Part shown: one piece after another, positions 11,605-19,665 of the stretch
Layout of the letters: the number at the start of each line of letters is the position of its first letter
Numbering within the stretch: position 1 is the stretch's first letter
Assembly (NCBI RefSeq): GCF_003309065.1
Contig: NZ_POAF01000001.1
Coordinates: 558,001 to 622,000, forward strand
DNA from: Glutamicibacter soli
Lineage (GTDB): Bacteria; Actinomycetota; Actinomycetes; Actinomycetales; Micrococcaceae
Reading direction: 5' to 3'
DNA length: 64,000 nt
Made by a program: the position numbers and the translations under genes
The notes under the pieces: generated by a model
What the model was told of the DNA's origin: nothing
Seen by the model: only the letters and a program-made list of their open reading frames with translations
Database searches by the model: none

Positions 11605-11775
11605 TGCGCCCCCTTTCGCGTTCAAATCGGTGCTGAGATCAGATCCCCCTCCAACCGTTGACGGCGAGACATTCTGGCTCCGGGGAAGTGAAGCCAGAAG
11701 ATTTCGCCTTCAAGGTGGCTGGAGATCTCATCCCAGCTGCTTGGTTGACCTGAGTGGCCGCCCCTGATCGGACGA

Positions 11776-12189
11776 CTAATCCTCGTCGGTCTCGGAAAAC
11801 ACTTCTTCCTGTTCCTGCAGGTACTGCTGCCACGCTGCGGAATCCCAGATCTCGATGCGGTTACCCGCACCAATCACCGTTACCTCGCGGTCGAGACCGC
11901 CATAGGTGCGAAGCACCTGCGGGATTGTGACTCGCCCCTGCTTGTCGGGAACTTCATCAGACGCACCGGAAAGGAACACGCGGGCATAGTCCCTGGCCTT
12001 GCGGGACGTCAGCGAAGCCTGAGCAAGTTGCTCATGTTGCTTCTCGAACTCTCGTTGGCTGAAGACGTAGATGCAGCGTTCCTGTCCCCGGGTCAAGACC
12101 AGCCCATAAGCTAACTCGTCACGGTATTTGGCAGGCAGAATCAGGCGCCCCTTTTCGTCGAGTCGCGGCGTGTAAGTTCCAAGGAACAT
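11776..12189 (-). CDS. mraZ: MraZ, transcriptional regulator of the dcw cluster
   Basis: DNA-binding AbrB-like double-domain protein that represses its own dcw promoter in the bacteria where it was studied. It begins [16 protein letters not shown] and carries two copies of the DxKGR signature ([13 protein letters not shown] and [13 protein letters not shown]). The C-terminal tail is acidic and Gln/Glu-rich. The ATG at 12189 has GGCGG 5-6 nt upstream; a GTG two codons earlier is less likely. Repeats matching the known type of MraZ site lie 44-75 bp upstream. Confidence 0.95.
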   Translation of the reverse strand: MFLGTYTPRLDEKGRLILPAKYRDELAYGLVLTRGQERCIYVFSQREFEKQHEQLAQASLTSRKARDYARVFLSGASDEVPDKQGRVTIPQVLRTYGGLDREVTVIGAGNRIEIWDSAAWQQYLQEQEEVFSETDED

Positions 12190-12232
12190 GCACACCGCCT
12201 TTCTCCGCGAAGTGGTCAGAATCCCCGATTCC

Positions 12233-12274
12233 CTCTACTGCACTCCACTTTACTCCACAACCCTCCACTGTCAA
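12233..12274 (-). promoter_or_regulatory. mraZ promoter with four MraZ-type boxes at 10-bp spacing
   Basis: On the minus strand three copies of GTGGAG (12268-12263, 12258-12253, 12248-12243) and one GTAGAG (12238-12233) recur exactly every 10 bp. A -35-like TTGACA (12274-12269) and a -10-like TAAAGT (12252-12247), 16 bp apart, overlap the boxes. MraZ is known to bind short G-rich direct repeats with 10-bp periodicity upstream of its own gene, so autoregulation of the whole cluster is likely. The -10 choice is inference. Confidence 0.75.
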
Positions 12275-12640
12275 CGCACCTACCTGGGTTTGCCGAAGGT
12301 TTAGACATAAAAAATAGCGTATTTCCGCGTGTTTAAAGGAGAAAATGCAGTGGAGGCTCCAGGGGCAGCTGTGGACCGAAAGGTGCGGAAGAATCCCTAT
12401 AAGGCGCGAAAATGCACGTGTTTTCGGGATTTGGGCCCTCAGTGGTGGAAGGTGGAGGGGCTTGGGGAGGGAAGTGGAGTCGGTGGTTCGACAACCGGAA
12501 ATGGTTCCCTAGGAAATTGCCGAGAATCGCAATCCCGGCCATGTCGGCGGCGAGGCACCGCGCAGGACCTTCCGGCCGCCCAAAGCGCCATCATGCCGCA
12601 CGGCCTGTGGAATGGCCCAAAAGACAATTTAAAAAACAAA
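12275..12640. other. Intergenic stretch with no gene recognised
   Basis: No convincing gene. Open frames here lack family features and a plausible start. The stretch has an AT-rich patch near 12300-12340 and, on the plus strand, scattered GTGGA-type words (12350, 12445, 12452, 12474) without the strict 10-bp period of the mraZ operator. Confidence 0.5.
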
Positions 12641-12666
12641 GAGGTGCAACCCTCGGGTTACACCTC
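12630..12666 (-). terminator. Rho-independent terminator after the DUF3040 gene
   Basis: A stem made of gaggtg/cacctc with an inner aaccc/gggtt extension (12641-12666, one A-C mismatch) is followed on the minus strand by a T-rich run (TTTGTTTTTT, 12639-12630). It lies 16 bp after the stop of the DUF3040 gene. Confidence 0.85.
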
Positions 12667-12681
12667 TAAATGCGATCAGCT

Positions 12682-13065
12682 CTAGCCGTCAGACTGGTCC
12701 CGCTTGCGCTGGTTCCACTTTTCTTCGAGTCCACTCATGAACTGAGAATTGTTCTTGGCATTGGATCCTGCGCGGGGCTTGGCGCCCTGGCCGATTTTTC
12801 CTGCTGCCGACTTCTTCAACGCCAACATGACTCCACCGAACATCACCGCGAATCCGATGACACCAACAACGATGATCTGCTGGGAGATACCGAAAATCAA
12901 ACCGGCCAGCCCGAGAATGACCAAGAGGATACCCAGCGCGATGTTGCGGGTTGAAAGCCGCCCCGTGCTTGATGGGGCTTTCATGTTGGAGGCAAAGCGA
13001 CGGTCTTCGTGCAGCTGCTTTTCCAACTGCTCCAACAGACGCTGCTCGTGTTCCGATAGCGGCAT
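12682..13065 (-). CDS. DUF3040 membrane protein
   Basis: Small actinobacterial membrane protein of unknown function, commonly found near the dcw cluster. It starts MPLSEHEQRLLEQLEKQL, the conserved DUF3040 opening, which is amphipathic and cytoplasmic. Two adjacent hydrophobic segments follow (about residues 42-61 and 64-84), then a basic, low-complexity C-terminus. At 127 residues it is of usual size. It is a single-gene unit with its own terminator. Confidence 0.9.
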   Translation of the reverse strand: MPLSEHEQRLLEQLEKQLHEDRRFASNMKAPSSTGRLSTRNIALGILLVILGLAGLIFGISQQIIVVGVIGFAVMFGGVMLALKKSAAGKIGQGAKPRAGSNAKNNSQFMSGLEEKWNQRKRDQSDG

Positions 13066-13246
13066 CGCCTTCTCCTTCCAATGACTTTCAGACGATCATG
13101 CACCGTCTACAGGTTCAACGCCTCATGCTCGGGAAAAGTTCCCAGTCATAATTCGAACCCACTTCTAGGATAGTCTCTTTTGACGTCGCCCTGCTAGTTG
13201 ATCTTAACCACTGTTAACTTAGGCATTGGTAGGCAAAACATGCTCT

Positions 13247-14422
13247 TTACTCCTTGGGTCGCAGAAAACGCGCCGGACCGGTGGAGGACGTCGGGAATTT
13301 CTGGCTGATCAGGTCGGCGATCCGCTCGGCCTCCCGTGTTTTTTCGTCTCTGGGATCCAGGCTCAGCTGAATCCCCTGTGCCGAGTCTTCAAGCCGTTCG
13401 GCTCTGACCCCAAGCAGCCTGATGGGCTGGGCCAGCGGCCACAGGTTGCGGAACAGGCTAATCGCTTCGGAACTGATCATCGAAGATGAATCTGTTGCGG
13501 CGGCGAGGGTCTTGGACCTGTTGATCCCACTGAAATCCTGGTACTTCAACTTGATTCCCACGCCGCGAGCCACTTTGTCTTGGGCGCGCAACCGCTGGCC
13601 GACCCGGTGCCCGAGCCTCAGCAGTTCGCGCTCCAGTACGTCCTTGTCCCGGATATCCGTGGAAAATGTATGTTCGGCGGAAAGGCTCTTCTCCTCCCGC
13701 ACGGGTTGCACCGGGCGGTTATCTATGCCCTGGGACAGCAAATACAGAGCCCGGCCATGCTCCCCGAATTTCTGTACGAGCCGAGATTCAGGTTCGGCCG
13801 CGAGCTGGGCCACGGTGTCGATGCCCAGCGAGTGGAGCTGGTCTGCCGTTCGTTTGCCCACTCCCCACATCTTGGTGACCGGAAGCTGATGCAGGAATTC
13901 CAGGGTGCGTTCCGGCGCGACGACCGTCATCCCGTTCGGCTTGGCATACGTCGAAGCCAACTTGGCCACGAACTTGTTGCGGGCGATGCCAACGCTGGAA
14001 GGCAGGCCGAATTCGCTCTGGATGTGCTCTCGAATCCGCCGGCCGATGGCAACCGGCCCTCCGAGCATCCTCATGCTCCCGGTAACGTCGAGGAATGCCT
14101 CATCGACGCTGACCTGTTCCACCACCGGGGTCACGGTGTGCAGGTAAGCCATGATCCGTTCGGAAATGGCGTTGTACTTGCCGTGGACCGGCTCGACAAT
14201 GTTTGCTTCGGGCATCAGCGCAATCGCCTGGCTCATCGGCATGGCCGAATGAACTCCCCTGGCCCGGCAGTCGTAGGAGGCCGACAGGACCACACTGCGC
14301 CCACCCGGGAATCCGACGATCACTGGCTCGCCGAGAAGTTCGGGATGGTCGATAAGTTCCACCGAGACGAAAAAGGCATCCATGTCCACGTGCAGGATCG
14401 CGCGATGCTCTTTGTCATTCAT
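13247..14422 (-). CDS. dinB: DinB, Y-family DNA polymerase IV
   Basis: Error-prone translesion polymerase. It has the catalytic HVDMDAFFVSVE motif, the ASYDCRARGV finger segment, SVDEAFLDVTGS with the second and third catalytic acidic residues, a thumb with GVGKRTADQLHSLGI (helix-hairpin-helix), and the little-finger domain. A C-terminal beta-clamp-binding motif is plausible in QLSLD. The ATG at 14422 is preferred to the longer open frame (14503) because the family starts just before HVDMDAFF. There is no clear ribosome site; a TAATAT hexamer ends about 8 nt before the ATG, so a leaderless mRNA is possible. No LexA box was recognised. Confidence 0.93.
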   Translation of the reverse strand: MNDKEHRAILHVDMDAFFVSVELIDHPELLGEPVIVGFPGGRSVVLSASYDCRARGVHSAMPMSQAIALMPEANIVEPVHGKYNAISERIMAYLHTVTPVVEQVSVDEAFLDVTGSMRMLGGPVAIGRRIREHIQSEFGLPSSVGIARNKFVAKLASTYAKPNGMTVVAPERTLEFLHQLPVTKMWGVGKRTADQLHSLGIDTVAQLAAEPESRLVQKFGEHGRALYLLSQGIDNRPVQPVREEKSLSAEHTFSTDIRDKDVLERELLRLGHRVGQRLRAQDKVARGVGIKLKYQDFSGINRSKTLAAATDSSSMISSEAISLFRNLWPLAQPIRLLGVRAERLEDSAQGIQLSLDPRDEKTREAERIADLISQKFPTSSTGPARFLRPKE

Positions 14423-14579
14423 GACAGCTATATTAGTGCGCGCTTCCGACAGTGCGCTGGCGGCCGAACACCCCGGAACTGCATTTGCACTTGCCCATGG
14501 CATCCGGGAAATATCCTCCCGGATTCCCGGTAGAGTTGATCCTAGCCATCTGCCCCTTCACGCGGAGAATTGATTTTGC

Positions 14580-15686
14580 ATGTCGTTGCCTGAAACCGTC
14601 TCGGCCTTTGAGCCTGAAGTCCAGGAGCTGAGCCGGAGCTATACGGACGCCGTTGCCGCAAAGCTTGAGGACTTCCTTTCCGACAAGAATGATGAAGTCT
14701 CGTCAATTACCACCAGCGCAACTGAAATCGTCAACGCGATTCGGGATCTGACACGGGGCGGCAAGCGGCTCCGTCCGCTATTCGCCTACTGGGGATTCCT
14801 GGGCGCAGGCGGCGCCAGGGATTCTGCAGAGGTCATCCAGCTGGGCGCCGCGCTGGAGCTTTTCCAAGCCGCGGCGTTGATCCACGACGACATCATCGAC
14901 AATTCGGATACCCGCCGCGGGCGTCCGAGTGTGCACAAGCACTTTGAAGCGCAGCACAAGTCGCTGGGCTTGTCCGGCAGCGCCGCGAACTACGGCATGG
15001 CCAGCGCCATCCTGACCGGCGATTTGTGCCTTTCGTTGAGTGAAGAGCTTTTCGCGGCGATTCCAAGCGTTGACGCCGCTACGCGCACCATCTTCAATCG
15101 CATGCGGACCCAGGTCATGGCCGGGCAGTATCTCGACGTACTCGAAGAGTCGGCCGGCCCCGCCTACGATCCGGCCGAAGCCGTGAAGCGCGCCCGGACC
15201 ATCGTCCGCTACAAGTCGGCCAAGTACTCCACCGAGAATCCGATTCTGCTCGGCGGTGCGCTCGCCCGCGCGAACGTTGAGCTGCTCGATAGCTACAGCG
15301 CGTTCGCACTGCCCTTGGGCGAGGCGTTCCAGCTTCGAGACGACGTGCTGGGAGTCTTCGGCGATCCCGAGATCACCGGCAAGCCGGCCGGGGACGACCT
15401 GCGTGAAGGCAAGCGGACCGAACTCATCGCCCACGCACTGCTGCTGACGTCCCCTGAGGAACAGGACTTCATCCAGAACAGGCTCGGCGCCCTGGACTTG
15501 TCCGACGCTGAAGTGCAGAAGCTCAGCACTATCCTGCAGGGCAGCGGTGCGTTGCAGGAGACCGAACGCAGCATCAGCGAACTAACTGTCCAGTCCTTGC
15601 AGGCTCTGGGAGAAATCCAGACCCACGACCTCGCGCTGGCCGGCATGAAGTTCCTCAGCGATGCAGTCACCAAACGCAGTAGCTAG
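14580..15686 (+). CDS. Trans-polyprenyl diphosphate synthase (IdsA/GrcC-like)
   Basis: Condenses isopentenyl diphosphate with allylic diphosphates to give geranylgeranyl or longer chains for quinones, carotenoids or lipid carriers. The first Asp-rich motif is DDIID (residues 103-107) followed by RRGRP, and the second is RDDVLGVFGD, followed by KPAGDDLREGK. Length is 368 residues. The ATG has GGAGA about 11 nt upstream. Chain length cannot be read with confidence. The neighbouring Rv2175c-like gene matches the idsA2-Rv2175c neighbourhood of mycobacteria. Confidence 0.9.
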   Translation: MSLPETVSAFEPEVQELSRSYTDAVAAKLEDFLSDKNDEVSSITTSATEIVNAIRDLTRGGKRLRPLFAYWGFLGAGGARDSAEVIQLGAALELFQAAALIHDDIIDNSDTRRGRPSVHKHFEAQHKSLGLSGSAANYGMASAILTGDLCLSLSEELFAAIPSVDAATRTIFNRMRTQVMAGQYLDVLEESAGPAYDPAEAVKRARTIVRYKSAKYSTENPILLGGALARANVELLDSYSAFALPLGEAFQLRDDVLGVFGDPEITGKPAGDDLREGKRTELIAHALLLTSPEEQDFIQNRLGALDLSDAEVQKLSTILQGSGALQETERSISELTVQSLQALGEIQTHDLALAGMKFLSDAVTKRSS

Positions 15687-15713
15687 CCCTGCGGAACATC
15701 ACCGATAGATAAC

Positions 15714-15768
15714 AATAGGTCTCGACTTTCCTTCCAAATAAAGGAATGTCGAGACCTATTCTTTATAC
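15714..15768. terminator. Bidirectional terminator between the convergent prenyl synthase and Rv2175c-like genes
   Basis: A perfect 13-bp stem (15714-15726 with 15748-15760), extended by an inner 6-bp ttcctt/aaggaa stem past a single T-T mismatch, is followed by ttctttat. It lies 28 bp after the synthase stop and 23 bp before the end of the convergent gene. Confidence 0.9.
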
Positions 15769-15782
15769 AAAGCTTCGTGTAT

Positions 15783-16136
15783 CTACCAAGCCAATGCTTG
15801 CGCGCGACGGCGAATCTCGGTCTTGCGGCCCGAGCGCAGCGCGTTCATCGGGGTGCCCGGAAGCGACTCGTCCTCGGTGAAGAGCCACTTGACGCTCTCT
15901 TCATCGGAGTAGCCCGAGTCCTTCAACACCGACAAGGTACCCTTGAGGCTCTCGACAACCGCGCCATCCTGAACGAATTCCGCAGGAACCGAACGAACCT
16001 TGCGCTCGCCGATGCGTAGAGCCACGATCGTACGCTCATCAAGCATGCGATGCACGCGGCGAATATCAATGTCTAGTTCTTCGGCCAGATCGGGCAGGGT
16101 CAGCCACTGGCCAACAAGTTCTTGAATGTCATTCAC
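15783..16136 (-). CDS. Rv2175c-family DNA-binding protein
   Basis: Small winged-helix protein. The family member Rv2175c of Mycobacterium tuberculosis binds DNA and is a substrate of the kinase PknL. The N-terminal half reads as a helix-turn-helix (LTLPDLAEELDIDIRRVHRMLDER), followed by a family C-terminal domain with SLKGTLSVLKDSGYSDEESVKWLF and ending PMNALRSGRKTEIRRRAQALAW. Length is 117 residues. No PknL gene is next to it here. Confidence 0.88.
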   Translation of the reverse strand: MNDIQELVGQWLTLPDLAEELDIDIRRVHRMLDERTIVALRIGERKVRSVPAEFVQDGAVVESLKGTLSVLKDSGYSDEESVKWLFTEDESLPGTPMNALRSGRKTEIRRRAQALAW

Positions 16137-16188
16137 CCCTTAAGGTTCCCATAAATTGCGATTCACCGCAGAAACTTTGTTCAAACCA

Positions 16189-16213
16189 GTCACAGCTGTT
16201 TCCATGCGTCACA
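16189..16213 (+). promoter_or_regulatory. Two GTCACA words, possible MtrA site, upstream of the LysM hydrolase gene
   Basis: GTCACAGCT at 16189 and GTCACAC at 16208 are direct repeats 19 bp apart, about 130-155 bp upstream of the lytic transglycosylase. GTCACAgc-type repeats are reported for MtrA in mycobacteria, and MtrA controls cell-wall hydrolases there; mtrA is encoded in this window. Assignment is tentative. Confidence 0.3.
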
Positions 16214-16341
16214 CAAGTAGTGTAAATTTTCATGTATCACTTTGATAACAATTGCAACACAAACAACTCCTGAAGCAGCCGGTTCAGGTGCACTTGTGAC
16301 TGTTCGCGATTATCGCAACCGTACAAATGAGGAATGACTCT

Positions 16342-18066
16342 ATGCCCCACAAAGCGACCCATGTCTCCACGCATGCGCTAGGTGTTGTCGCAGGTGCAGC
16401 GATCCCCGCTGCTGTCATCGGCAGCCTCGCCTTGGCCCCGGCTGCGTACGCAGCGCCAGCAGTATCGGTAAACACCCCAGGCTCGGCCGCGAAGTCGGTA
16501 ACACCCGAAAACATCAAGATCGCTGAAGATCAGATCAAGGCACACCTGATTGCTTCCCGCGTGCCTTCCCTGGGCCTGCCTGCCAAGGCCAGCACCAAGG
16601 AAATCAAGATCCCGGCAGGCGCCAGCTTGTCCAGCTTGGCGGTGGAGTACAAGACCACCGTTTCCAAGCTGAAAGACCTGAACGACCTCAAGAGCGACTT
16701 CATCGTCGCTGGCAAGACCTTGAAGGTGCCAGGCCACGGTTCCTCGTCGTCGAAGTCCTCGAAGTCTTCGAACACATCCGCAACCAGCAGCTACACCGTA
16801 AAGTCCGGCGACACGCTCAGCGCGATCGCGGCCAAGCACAAGATGAGCCTGTCCGACCTGCTGAAGAAAAACGACATCTCCTCCAGCACGAGGATCTTCC
16901 CGGGCGACAAGGTCAAGGTCGATGGCGGATCAGCCGAAAGCTCCAGCAAGCGGTCATCGTCGAGCAAGTCCTCGTCGACCAGTTCCGGCTCCGCCAGCTA
17001 CACTGTGAAGGCCGGAGACACCCTCGGCGGCATTGCCATCAAGCACAACATGAGCCTCTCGGCTCTGCTGAGCAAGAACGGCATCTCGGCCAGCAAGCCG
17101 ATCTTCCCGGGCGACAAGCTCACCATCAACGGCTCGGCCAACTCCTCCAGCTCCTCGGGCAAGTCCTCGTCTTCCTCGAAGCCTTCCGGCGGAGCGAGCT
17201 ACACCGTGAAGTCGGGCGACACCCTCAGCGGCATCGCGTCCAAGAACGGCATGAAGCTGGGCACCCTGTTGAGCCTGAACGGCATTTCGGCTTCCAAGCC
17301 GATCTTCCCGGGCGACAAGATCAAGGTCTCGGGCAGCGCTTCGTCGTCCTCTTCGTCCTCCTCGTCGTCCAAGCCTTCGGGCGGATCGTCCAAGGCTTCG
17401 AGCTACGCGGTGAAGTCCGGCGACACCCTCGGCGGCATTGCGGCCAAGCACGGAATGAAGCTGTCAGACCTGCTGGACAAGAACCCGCAGCTGAGCACCT
17501 CGACCCCGCTGCAGATCGGGACCAAGGTCAAGGTCAGCGGCTCCTCGGTGTCCTCGACCTCCACCGGTGGATCCAAGAAGAAGATTGGCAACACCTTCCT
17601 CGGCCGCACCTATGCCGACCACGTGGTCAGCAGCGCGAACGAGAACAAGGACTACCTGGACTCGATCTCGGTGCCGAGCCGCAGCGAGATGCAAAGCATT
17701 ATCGTGTCCACCGCCAACCGCATGGGCGTTGACCCGGCGCTGGCGCTGGCGCACTCCATGCAGGAGTCGGGATTCAACATGCGTGCGGTCTCCCCCGCCA
17801 ACGCCCTGGGCGCCATGCAGGTGATCCCGAGCACCGGCGAGTGGATGTCCTCCCGCCTGGGCAAGAAGCTGAACCTGCTCAACCCGCAGGACAACGTGAC
17901 CGCAGGTGTTGCAGTCATCCGCTACAACCTCGACAACACCGACAACCTGGACGATGCCATCGCCGCGTACTACCAGGGCCTCGGCGGCGTGAAGAAGTAC
18001 GGCATGTACGACGACACCAAGCGCTACGTGGCCAGCGTAAAGTCGTTGATGAAGCAGTACCGCTAA
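16342..18066 (+). CDS. Secreted lytic transglycosylase with five LysM domains
   Basis: Peptidoglycan-binding and -cleaving exported protein. A signal peptide with an Ala-rich core ends AYA-AP. A first divergent LysM (KIPAGASLSSLAVEYKTT) is followed by four near-identical LysM repeats (each S-Y-[TA]-V-K-x-G-D-T-L), joined by Ser-rich linkers of variable length. The C-terminal SLT domain has MQESGFN, where Glu475 is the presumed catalytic acid, and AMQVIPSTG. The ATG at 16342 has GAGGA 8 nt upstream and is preferred to that at 16327. The linker and LysM copies are close repeats at DNA level, so copy number may vary between strains. A strong terminator follows 9 bp after the stop. Confidence 0.92.
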   Translation: MPHKATHVSTHALGVVAGAAIPAAVIGSLALAPAAYAAPAVSVNTPGSAAKSVTPENIKIAEDQIKAHLIASRVPSLGLPAKASTKEIKIPAGASLSSLAVEYKTTVSKLKDLNDLKSDFIVAGKTLKVPGHGSSSSKSSKSSNTSATSSYTVKSGDTLSAIAAKHKMSLSDLLKKNDISSSTRIFPGDKVKVDGGSAESSSKRSSSSKSSSTSSGSASYTVKAGDTLGGIAIKHNMSLSALLSKNGISASKPIFPGDKLTINGSANSSSSSGKSSSSSKPSGGASYTVKSGDTLSGIASKNGMKLGTLLSLNGISASKPIFPGDKIKVSGSASSSSSSSSSSKPSGGSSKASSYAVKSGDTLGGIAAKHGMKLSDLLDKNPQLSTSTPLQIGTKVKVSGSSVSSTSTGGSKKKIGNTFLGRTYADHVVSSANENKDYLDSISVPSRSEMQSIIVSTANRMGVDPALALAHSMQESGFNMRAVSPANALGAMQVIPSTGEWMSSRLGKKLNLLNPQDNVTAGVAVIRYNLDNTDNLDDAIAAYYQGLGGVKKYGMYDDTKRYVASVKSLMKQYR

Positions 18067-18074
18067 ATACTGCG

Positions 18075-18120
18075 CAAGGGGCGGCCCGGAGAAGTTTCCA
18101 CTTCTCCGGGCCGCCCCTTG
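18075..18120. terminator. Perfect 20-bp hairpin between convergent genes
   Basis: Stem 18075-18094 pairs perfectly with 18101-18120 around a 6-nt loop (tttcca). It lies between the LysM hydrolase (plus) and the histidine kinase (minus), so it can serve both directions. No long T-run on the plus strand. Confidence 0.85.
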
Positions 18121-18171
18121 CATTGCGCCCGGCGTGCGCGCACCAGCTGGCCGTTTCGCGGTCTTGCGACG

Positions 18172-19656
18172 CTAGGCCCGCCGATCCAGGGTCAGCGGCA
18201 TTTCGATGACTACCCGCGTTCCCCCCTCGTCACCGGGCAGCCAGCGGATTTCCCCAGACAGCTCGCTGGTCACCAGGGTGCGCACGATCTGCAGGCCGAG
18301 ACCTTCACGGCGCTCCCCTTCCGGCAGCCCGTGGCCGTCGTCCTCGATGGTCACCCTGAGCCAGTCCTTGGAGTCGGTGCCGAGATAGCGTTCGGCGATC
18401 AGTGCCACCTGTCCGTCGCGGTTGGCCAAGCCGTGCTCCACGGCATTGGTCACCAGTTCATTAATCACCAACGACAGCGGGGTGGCCAAGTCGGCGTCGA
18501 GCATGCCGAACTCCCCTTCGCGGCACGTGGAGATCTTCTGCCCCGGCGAAGCGATTTCAACGATCAGGCGGAACTGGCGGTCCATCAGGTCGTCAAACTT
18601 CACGGTTTCGTTCAGTCCCTTGGACAGGAAGTCGTGGACCGAAGCAATCGTGGATACCCGGCGCATGGCCTGTTCCAGACCCTGCTTGCCTTCGTCCGAG
18701 CTCATGCGCCGCGACTGCATGCGCAACAGCGCCGCCACGGTCTGCAGGTTGTTCTTCACCCGGTGGTGGATCTCGCGAATGGTCGCGTCCTTGGTCACCA
18801 GCTCCTTTTCACGCCGGCGCAGTTCCGAGACGTCCCGGCACAGGACCAGTGCGCCCCAGCGCTTGGATTCATCGCGCAGCGGGATAGCGCGCAGGGAGAG
18901 GGTGACGCCGCGGTACTCGACTTCAGTGCGCCACGGCATCTTGCCCTGGAGGACCAATGGGAGGGTTTCATCGACCACACGGCGGTCGCGAACCAGCGCC
19001 ATGGTCAGGTCGGCCAGCGGCTGGCCCTGCAGCACGTCGGCGGCGCCGAGGCGGCGGAAAGCCGAGACCGCGTTGGGGCTGGCGAATTCCACCGTCCCTT
19101 CCACACTCAAGCGGATGAAGCCGTCGCCCACGCGGGGCGCACCGCGGCGCGAGCCGGTGGGGCTGGCGAAGTCGGGCCACAGCCCCTTGGTGCCCATGGC
19201 CAGCAAGTCGTCTGCGCTTTGCCGGTAGACGAGCTCCAAGTTCGAGGGGGTGCGCGACTGGTTGCGGTCGAAGTGCGAGGTGATCACCGCGACGGTCCGG
19301 TTCTGGCGAACCAGCGGGACAGCCTGAACGGTGGTCAGTCCAGGAATCAAATCGGCGCCGGGATGCTCGGCCGAACGCTGGATGGTTCGGCTGTCCCAGG
19401 CGCGGTCCACCATGATGCGCAGATCCTTGCGGATGCGCTCACCGACGAAGTCGGTGTGGAAGGTCGTGTGCGAGGTGGACGGGCGCACATGCGCCAAGGC
19501 GACATAGGATCCATCGCCGGTGGGGAACCAGAGCACCAGGTCTGCGAACGCGAGGTCCGCGACCAGCTGCCAATCCCCCACCAGCAGGTGGAGCCAGTCC
19601 TCATCACCGGGGCCGAGGTCGGCTTTTCGACGTAGATCTTCGGTGATGAGGGCCAT
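18172..19656 (-). CDS. PdtaS-like cytoplasmic sensor histidine kinase
   Basis: Soluble two-component kinase of the HisKA_2/HWE-related type. The N-terminal domain (about 1-150) is the GAF-like domain of PdtaS, then a PAS domain (about 180-285). The phosphoacceptor helix contains EIHHRVKNNLQT and the ATPase domain has NELVTNAVEHG and DDGHGLPEG. There are no membrane segments. In mycobacteria PdtaS signals to the ANTAR antiterminator PdtaR; no such response regulator is encoded next to it here. It starts 9 bp after the glutamate dehydrogenase stop with GGAGG upstream, so it is probably co-transcribed with that gene. Confidence 0.88.
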   Translation of the reverse strand: MALITEDLRRKADLGPGDEDWLHLLVGDWQLVADLAFADLVLWFPTGDGSYVALAHVRPSTSHTTFHTDFVGERIRKDLRIMVDRAWDSRTIQRSAEHPGADLIPGLTTVQAVPLVRQNRTVAVITSHFDRNQSRTPSNLELVYRQSADDLLAMGTKGLWPDFASPTGSRRGAPRVGDGFIRLSVEGTVEFASPNAVSAFRRLGAADVLQGQPLADLTMALVRDRRVVDETLPLVLQGKMPWRTEVEYRGVTLSLRAIPLRDESKRWGALVLCRDVSELRRREKELVTKDATIREIHHRVKNNLQTVAALLRMQSRRMSSDEGKQGLEQAMRRVSTIASVHDFLSKGLNETVKFDDLMDRQFRLIVEIASPGQKISTCREGEFGMLDADLATPLSLVINELVTNAVEHGLANRDGQVALIAERYLGTDSKDWLRVTIEDDGHGLPEGERREGLGLQIVRTLVTSELSGEIRWLPGDEGGTRVVIEMPLTLDRRA

Positions 19657-19665
19657 TAGGGGTGA

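Noticed and set aside
12445-12479. Extra GTGGA words on the plus strand as a second MraZ operator
   Set aside because: Spacing is 7, then 22 bp, not the 10-bp phase of the real operator, and no promoter or gene lies downstream in that direction.
12329-12685. 118-codon plus-strand frame in the gap between mraZ and DUF3040
   Set aside because: No family resemblance, it runs through the DUF3040 terminator hairpin, and composition is not coding-like. A GGAG site before an ATG was not enough.
16137-16341. Riboswitch (c-di-AMP ydaO type) ahead of the LysM hydrolase
   Set aside because: Such riboswitches precede many actinobacterial wall hydrolase genes, but the conserved blocks were not found in this 200-bp leader.
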